Assembly: GCA_050084985.1 (NCBI GenBank)
Contig: JBITNC010000001.1
Coordinates: forward strand, 102,672,001 to 102,736,000
Source: Nageia nagi
Lineage: Eukaryota; Pinophyta
Direction: 5' to 3'
DNA: 64,000 bases
Numbering within the stretch: the first letter of the stretch is position 1; every line of letters begins with the position of its first letter. A program made the position numbers and the translations under genes. Positions 57,440 through 64,000 of this stretch are shown here, in pieces. Below the pieces are notes generated by a model, which saw only the letters and a program-made list of their open reading frames with translations, had not been told where the DNA came from and made no database searches.

Positions 57440-58960
57440 ACACAAACCTTCATGCCTATAAGGACCAATATGAAAATCTACTAAAATTTGTTTACTTACA
57501 AAAATTTAGTGACCCTCCAATAACAAAGACACCTTATATGACTTTTGGTGTTTCATTTTATTTATTCCTAATTTGTCCATAATCTTAGTAGATATTGTAT
57601 TTTTAGTAGTTCCACTATTTATTATAACTTTACAACACTTATATCATGACTTATAGATGGTTTGAAATAAGTTTCTTTATTGCCTTTTCATTGCATCCTA
57701 TTTTATTGATTATGGTGGTTCTCACCTTACAATGGGATATTATCCATTCTTAGGTTCTACTTCAGGACTTGATGAGATTACACTTCCCTTCTTTGATTGT
57801 ACTATTTGGTTATTTGATTCATATATTTTTCCTTAACTCAATTCCACTTATGGACACTCAAAAGCTTTATGTCTCGATTCCCCACATCTATAACATATTC
57901 CAAGTGATCCTCTTCCTCTTATAAAGGGTCCTCTATCTCTTTCAAAATTTCCTTGATGGGGAGTGATCATAGTTTTCTAAGGAGCTCTACTCCTAAATTT
58001 TGATTGTTTTTGACCTCTTCCACTATTAAATTAGTCTCTTCCTTTGGAGTATCTTCCTCTTCTTTACATAATATTTTGTTATTGTATTAACAACCTCTCC
58101 TCATACTTAAGTACATATTGATAGGATTATTCTATAGAGTTTATCTTCATCATGCCCATCTTATGTTGGATTAGAAAATGCAATCCATTCATATATTTGG
58201 CTATCTTTTTTTTTACTTTTCCTAACATGGCCAAATTTGATTGATAACTTATAAAAATCCTTCATGTATTCCTTTAATTAAATTTTCACTTTTTCGTATG
58301 TGATTTTGCAACTTCATAAATAAATCCAACTAATAGTCATTAGGAATAAATTTAACCATCATATTTATCACCATTTTTCCAAGATCTAATTTTCCCTTCT
58401 TATAGCCTTCCTTTTTTCTTAAATATGATCCCACCATGAGGATGCATGTCCCTTAAACCTTGTACTTGCATATTTGATCTTTTTAAGGTCATTTTTATGA
58501 TTTAAATTAAATTATTTATTTTTATATATTATCCAATCAATAAGGTCTTCCCAATTTAAGCTACCATCATAACATAGCAGCTCTATCTTCAACCTCCTTC
58601 CTATATTGGTTATACCTTTGATAATTTTCATAACTGGGTCATCTAATTGACCTTCCAATTTTGATAATGAACTAACATCCTCTTCTTCTTCCATTCCCAT
58701 ATTAGCATCTTCCACTACAACTTCTCTTTTTGTATTTTTTGGAGCTCTCCTCTCAACTTAGCTTCCATTTTTTTAAGAATTTCAAGTATTTATGTGTTCC
58801 CCATATTTCTTCCACTAGTTCCAACTCTTACACCTCTAACTTTGGCACAAGGTTCTATTTTATGGTTTCTTTTTTTGACATACCTTGTCTCTTTGATAAT
58901 CTCTTCCACTCATCATTTATTTTTAGGGATTTAAATATATGATGAGTGGAAGAGAATATT
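57440..58960 (-). pseudogene. gag-protease of a Ty3/gypsy element (minus strand)
   Basis: Minus-strand order: a coiled-coil-like start (LKKMEAKLRGELQKIQKEK), MEDANMGMEEEEDVSSLSKL, then the gag core IELLCYDGSLNWEDLIDWI and FKGHASSWWDHI, KIAKYMNGLHFLIQ, YVLKYEERLL; a zinc knuckle CYRCGESRHKAFEC (about 57905-57850; first and third positions retained); then protease KVIINSGTTKNTISTKIMDK (57630-57570; catalytic Asp replaced by Asn), FHIGPYRHEGLCDVMHMDSY with HVLL, and NTYKLEDNDKEFTLQPLKDE. This layout is that of plant gypsy elements with a YDGSL-type gag. RT and beyond are not found downstream. Confidence 0.85.
58900..58955. repeat. Perfect 17-bp inverted repeat (snap-back)
   Basis: Arms TCTCTTCCACTCATCAT (58900-58916) and its exact reverse complement (58939-58955) enclose a 22-base loop. 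The arms are more identical than anything around them, so the event is recent compared with the surrounding decay. Confidence 0.9.
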
Positions 58961-59989
58961 TTATTTCTTACTACTTATATATGGTTTAGGGAATCTTTTA
59001 TTTCTTCCTACTCTATTTTTTTCCTTCTAGATTGGTCACAATTATGCAAAGAGGCATCCTACAACCATATACAAGGGGGAGATGAGAGCTCACTTATCAC
59101 TTGTGATATGTTTAATGATTAGTCAACTATATGTAAAAGAATAAAAAATATTACTCAGGTATGCAGTAAAAAAATTAATATATAAATATAAATGAGAATA
59201 AACAAATATTAAAATTAAATTATGTAATATAACTTTTATTGTAAAGATCAAAATGCAATATTATTAAAGATTATATAGAAACATTACTAGAGAATAAAGA
59301 AATTATCATGAAACTTTCCTTCCTTGAGCAAGAAAATTAAAAGAATGTATTTTATATAGATAAATAAATATATGATAAATAGGCAATTCTTCTTTACACC
59401 ATTATATATATTTCTATAACAATCTTTAACCAATCCATGTTGCTAGATATCTACATTATCTTAGAATGAATAGGGAGAAGTAAGTAAAAATATAGAAGTA
59501 ATTTATTAAGGCCATGCTTGAAAAGTTTCTTATAATTTTTTGTCAAAGCCTAGAGCCTTAAACACCTCTAAGATTGAATGGATAGTTTAATTTCTTAAAA
59601 ACTAAATCCTTAAATACTTTAGAGATTGAATGGATAGTTCATCGATATAAAAAAAAAATCATAATAAAGGTAATATAAGAATGTAAATTACATTCATTAA
59701 TTATCTAAAAAATTCTATAGTTTTATTCTACATTTTATTGGTATTACCATACCTTTAAAAAACAAGAGTATGATTCGAAATATTTATCCAATAAAAGCTT
59801 ATAACATTGAAAAGAATAAAATAGTAAACCCAACATGAATAGGATAAAGTCAAATAATAGCTCTCAATAAAATTTGGGATTACTATCCCTACAGCAAGAC
59901 ACTCAAAGCCTTAAAAAAATAACCAAAAAAATCATGCTCTATCAGAGGGTTCCTCATGGTAGACCTCCTCCTAAGACTTCCTTATTTAG
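58961..59989. other. No gene; short tandem duplication
   Basis: AT-rich. The phrase GATTGAATGGATAGTT occurs twice (about 59570-59590 and 59620-59640) with similar preceding text, a duplication of about 55 bp. A purine run ACAAGGGGGAGATG at about 59083 resembles a polypurine tract but has no partner evidence. Confidence 0.4.
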
Positions 59990-60365
59990 ATTTGCAAAAC
60001 CATATAAATAAGTTTGGTGTTACACATGAGAGTTACAATTACCTCCTATAAAATAGTCAATTTATTCTTTAGCTCTAAATATTGAGATTCCCACTTGGGA
60101 ACCACTTTATCTTTATTCTTGTAGGGTTTATTCATATAGGCCTTAACTTTATTTCACTTTAGGGAGGTATCATTTGAACTTCTTATCATAATAGTTTATG
60201 GGGTACCTCACTTCTTTCTAAAAAAATGATGTTGAGCACTATCTAAGTTTGCATCCTTACTCTTGGGTGGGGTGACCTTCTTGTAGTTGGATTCCCCATT
60301 CAGGATTGTTGCTTCCTTGCTTGATTTAACCAGTTGTAATAAAGAAGGATCTTTATTCTCAAAAT
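59990..60365 (-). pseudogene. Unidentified coding-like fragment with coiled-coil end
   Basis: The minus strand is nearly open for about 120 codons: MENKDPSLLQLVKSSKEATI, KVTPPKSKDANLDSAQHHFF, YMNKPYKNKDKVVPKWESQY, LELKNKLTILxEVIVTL. The composition (Lys-rich, then a Leu heptad pattern) suggests a coiled-coil protein. I recognise no family. It lies left of the LTR of the element at 60.5-61.25 kb and may belong to a different, older element. Confidence 0.35.
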
Positions 60366-60499
60366 GTCAGTCAGAAAATCAACCCTATTAGCAAACAAGA
60401 CAAACATACTTAATACAAACTAAAATTTTATTAATTTTTTGAAAGACCTCAGTATTATAGATTTCAAATCACTAGATCCAATTGCCTTGTGAAAGGGTT

Positions 60500-61250
60500 T
60501 TTCTCAAAATGTATATATAAAATAAATTGTATGGAGTATATAGATAGAGGGTCATTGGTGACCCTTATTGGAACTCTAGCGATTGAGATGAAATGCTAAC
60601 ACCCAATATCAAGTCACTAATGATTGTGTGATTTCAAATTTTATGATTAATTTGAACCACTCTCTCAGGTTATGGCTTTTTTTCATTTATATCTATGATG
60701 CCTTTTGAATTTTGCTACATCTTAATACCTGTGAACTCTACACACACACTCAAACAACACATTAAAACATACTTGTACTTTTTTCAAATCTTAACATAAG
60801 GAAGAAAAGCATATAACAATAATCAAACTAAAATAAACCTCACAATTCAATCTTCATTTCAATAGCATAAGTCTACTTCAATTTTTCACCTCTCTTTTTG
60901 TCTATCTACTTCATGTATTTATAGATTTTTTAGTGGGCATTTGTGGAATTGTACAAGGTTGAAAAAGGGCAGTCAAAGTTTATCACTAGCTTTAAATAAC
61001 CAAAGGGATTTCATGTTTAGTGACAATGCAAGTAATGACTAACCCTCTTTATCCATACTTTTGTGGAGAGGATGAAACTTACAGTTCATATTCTATTTTT
61101 TGAGTTTTGATTTTTCTATTATAGAGTTGCCAACGATCATAAGCTAATGCCAGCAACCTTTATTGATTGTTAGTGGTTATATCTTAATTGTCAACTTTTT
61201 AAGTCTTTTAATTTTTTAGTGTATAAGTGGATTGTATTTTGATGTCTACA
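60500..61250 (-). mobile_element. 3' LTR of a gypsy-like element that continues past the window (left end uncertain)
   Basis: Read on the minus strand, a purine tract is followed by TGTAGACATC at 61250, the same arrangement as PPT then TGTAAACACC at 7675 in the 13.2-kb element. A minus-strand TATAAATA lies at 60916-60923, inside the proposed LTR. The left end at 60500 is only a placeholder, because the second LTR is beyond the window. Confidence 0.5.
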
Positions 61251-61265
61251 TTTTGTCCCTTTTTG
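61251..61265 (-). other. Polypurine tract
   Basis: CAAAAAGGGACAAAA on the minus strand directly before TGTAGACATC; compare AGAAAGGGGCAAT in the 13.2-kb gypsy element. Confidence 0.55.
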
Positions 61266-62383
61266 AATTATTAACCAAAGATGAGGTTAATAGTTCAAAA
61301 ACATAGAATGGAAAGCTTTAAATTATTATTTTATCTAATTATCTTTAAGGCTTTTTGCAATAGAAATTTTGACTCAATTTCTTATGTAAGTCAAAATTTT
61401 GATCTATCAAATTATGATAAAATGTGTTTTCATTTAGCATTTGACGTGTTTTGAAAACAAATTTGGATATACTTCAAAAATGATTATTTTCGATATGACA
61501 ATTTGTTGAGCTTGTGTGACAGTTGCATGACATTTTTGTTATGTCATTTTGCATGTATAAGTACACATGTACTATTTAAGTATTTCTTTAGTATATGGGT
61601 TTTTGATGATGTTCTCCTTTTTCCTGATGATAAGGTTTCAAGGTAATCTTATGTAATAATGATTTATCACATTTTACCATTTTTGATATTCACAAAATCA
61701 ACAATATCTTAAGAAGTATTATCAAATTTTTTTACACATGAAGCTTAAGTTTCTTAGAAAAATATAATCATAACCTCCACTTTTTTTTTAATCACTGGTA
61801 GTAGATTTAAAATGCTAGCATTTTTCAATGAATCATTAATGTTTGCTATTCGATCATCGGCATTTCATGTCATAGGATGATAAAAAGGAAAAGTTTAAAT
61901 TTCATTATTACTTTCTATGTTGTCATTTTCTTATCTATTGGGTGTCATTTATTTTTCATACTTTTTATTATGTTGTTAGCTTTCAATATCTAATGAGACT
62001 ATCATGCTTCCACATTGTCACTCTGTTGGCCATTCCCAACCTATTCGAGAAGAGGTAGCATTTTAAACTAACCTTATTATTTAATTTTTTCTTATATCTG
62101 ATATTTTAACCATTTTGTTTTAATTTTTTAGTTATATAATACAATAATTAGGTAGTTAATAAGTTTCCATAAGATTAGAATGTAGTTTAGACTTTCTTTC
62201 TATTTATTTTAACAAACTTTCAAACCCTCAACCATAGTTGTTGACCAAAGCTAAAGGGTTTCAAGTTCGCCAGTGTTTATATGTTAGACATCGATGATTC
62301 TGTAACACCAATATTTGAATATCGATGTTTAATGTTGAATCAACCATTTTTTTTAAGAGTTAAAGTTTTATGAATTTGTAGGT
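61266..62383. other. Spacer between 3' LTR and the PMD gene
   Basis: AT-rich, no domain. It corresponds by position to 7691-9984 of the 13.2-kb gypsy element but without the PPR fragment. Confidence 0.4.
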
Positions 62384-63958
62384 TTGAGATATTTTTGAGC
62401 CTCATGGTAGATACTCTTCAATAATTCAAGTGGGTGGGGAGTTTCTAGGATCGGTTGATCACACATTCTTTAGGATAGTTGGATTTGGTGTGGGCCCATA
62501 TATGGGTTGCATTCATTGGGAGTATTCATTATTGGCAACTTTGTTGGATAGATGGGATGCTCATACTTCAAACTTTCATCTCCCAACTGGGGATATGATG
62601 ATTATTATAGAGGATATTCATCGATTATATAGACTACCTATCCATGGTCAGAGGATACAGCATGTGGTAGATAGAGTTGGAGCTTTGCCAATGATTTTGT
62701 ATCTTTATGGAACAAATAGTGTTGATATTATTTTTTTGAGATTATTTCTAGAGGGATCCAATATTACCAGTATTGGATGGAGGATCGGATGGGAGCTATA
62801 CAATTTTCCTATTTGATGGGATTAGTTCAATGTTATGCTCTCCTAGATACTAGTGGTGGGAGATTTCCATGGTCACTTTTGTTGATTATAGAAAATATGA
62901 TACAGCATGAGATAATATATGCTTGGGTGCCTACACTATTAGCTTAGATTTATAGAGAGCTATTCTTTTATTCTTAGGGGCATCATGCCTCCTTGTCAAT
63001 TACTATCACTTTGCAAGCATGGGCTTATAAGCATATTGCTATAGCTCATAGGCTTACCTATAGTTGGTTTTGGTAGCCATTTAGAGTATGAGGTAGGCAT
63101 CATTTGATGGCATGATGATTTTTATATTTGTTCATCAGATGGTGTTAGGTGAGATGTGGCCTATTACTACCACATCTTAGCTCAATTAGTTTCATATCAT
63201 GTGAGGTTTATACCTTATCATTTATATCTAGTTTGGTCTAAGCATGCAAGAGAGATTATTGGTATTTGAGACATGTTTATTGAGTGGTAAAAAGAAATAT
63301 TTCCTTGAGTTTTTTAGTTTGGTAAAGTATGCTACCAATTTGGTTTGGTTCAAGACATTCCACCTCCACTAGTGCTATATCAGCATGAGGGTACTATCCC
63401 AATGGATGGTGTTCAATCTTTGGTGTATGTAGAGACACATCCTACTCAGGAGGAGGCATTGACTGAGGATGATACTAAGGTACATGATATTAGCATTACT
63501 GAGGATTTTAGAGCTTGGTGGCATGTTGAGTTAGAGGGTGGTGAGGATGATGGAGAAGGTAGATGCATTCATCAACATATTAATGATGTTGAGGAGGTGG
63601 GTGTAGCCATAGGTGAGACAATAATAGGTGAGGGAGAGGAGACAATGATAGATGCTACTAAGGAGTTTATTCCTTAGGAAAGAGTAGTGAGTCTAGCTAA
63701 GAAGGGAGTTGTCCTAAGCAGAGATGATGATGATAGAGGTGATATCCTAATGACTCAGATCCCTAGTATAAATAGTTTACTAGGTGATATTTATGATCTC
63801 ATATATCAGTTGGTGCAGGCCAACTCATGCATGTACAGATATAGAGCTAAGAGGGATCAGTATCATTGAGAGAGGGATGAGGCTCATGCATCACTGTAGG
63901 GAGCTTAGGCTCATTACATGGGAGAAGCACCCACTCTTAGGGGTACAGAGAGTAGATC
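62384..63958 (+). pseudogene. Second plant mobile domain (PMD) gene, cut by the window edge
   Basis: The plus strand reads DIFEPHGRYSSIIQVGGEFL, then YSLLATLLDRWDAHTSNFHL with PTGDMMIIIEDIHRLYRLPI and HGQRI. This is the N-terminal PMD signature (xLLxALxDRWxxxTxTFHLPxGEMTxTLEDxxxLxxLPxxG). After a stop at 62817 come QCYALLDTSGGRFPWSLLLI and ITLQAWAYKHIAIAHRLTYS (the LLQxWAYEHI hallmark, about 63005-63065), FIPYHLYLVWSKHAREII, and a long acidic tail (EGGEDDGEGR, IGEGEETMIDATKEFIP) ending in coiled-coil-like text. It complements the copy at 9985-11640, which keeps mainly the C-terminal half. Host PMD proteins act in silencing; transposon-borne copies are known. It lies just inside the 3' LTR and antisense to the element. 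Confidence 0.85.
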
Positions 63959-64000
63959 CTTAATGTTTGTTTATGGCATCTATTAGCAAAAATATTATTA

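Noticed and set aside
59080-59110. ACAAGGGGGAGATG as polypurine tract and start of a plus-strand 3' LTR
   Set aside because: No matching LTR, pol or target duplication in the window; one purine run is not enough.
60553-60575. GGGTCA/TGACCC hairpin as a terminator or regulatory site
   Set aside because: A six-base stem is expected by chance in 64 kb and has no supporting context.

Overview
The window looks like a stretch of intergenic heterochromatin from a very large plant nuclear genome. A gymnosperm is the best guess, but that is inference. The DNA is AT-rich and poor in CpG. I see no intact host gene, no tRNA or rRNA gene and no bacterial-type operon. Almost everything recognisable is a decayed mobile element, and most in-frame stops fall where Gln, Trp or Arg would be expected, as old cytosine-methylation decay would give.

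Layout. (1) 1-2157: leader end of a Ty3/gypsy element on the minus strand (LTR, tRNA-Met primer site, gag). (2) About 4.1-23.0 kb: one L1-type LINE (LINE A) on the minus strand. It is split by a 13.2-kb Ty3/gypsy element (6606-19817) and by two solo LTRs with exact target duplications (4480-4771 and 20795-21292). The 13.2-kb element has RT, RNase H and integrase, but a deletion has joined its protease to a truncated 5' LTR. Between integrase and 3' LTR it carries a pentatricopeptide-repeat (PPR) fragment and an antisense plant-mobile-domain (PMD) gene. (3) 23462-36069: a gag-only gypsy element with an exact 5-bp duplication (GTGCT). Its 5' LTR is split by a nearly complete second LINE (LINE C, 24175-31321), which has ORF1, ORF2, a short T tract, a target duplication and about 1.6 kb of extra coding-like sequence after ORF2.

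(4) 36.5-38.0 kb: a tandem repeat of roughly 175 bp flanked by direct repeats. (5) 38.1-45.0 kb: a hAT-type transposase pseudogene (minus) converging on an unidentified multi-exon pseudogene (plus). Four arrays built on the same 21-bp unit lie around and between them. (6) 47.3-55.9 kb: a plus-strand LTR end with primer site and three covarying hairpins, then pieces of further LINEs and a possible SINE. (7) 57.4-59.0 kb: gag-protease of another gypsy element (minus). (8) About 60.5-64.0 kb: the 3' LTR and polypurine tract of a further minus-strand gypsy-like element, followed by a second antisense PMD gene that runs to the window edge.

The most interesting signals are the repeated placement of PMD genes antisense to gypsy-type elements just inside the 3' LTR, the 21-bp arrays around the hAT/multi-exon locus, the extra ORF-like cargo of LINE C, and the covarying hairpins around an LTR primer site. 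Nothing here looks able to move or to be translated intact. All conserved-domain calls come from reading motifs by eye, not from a database search.
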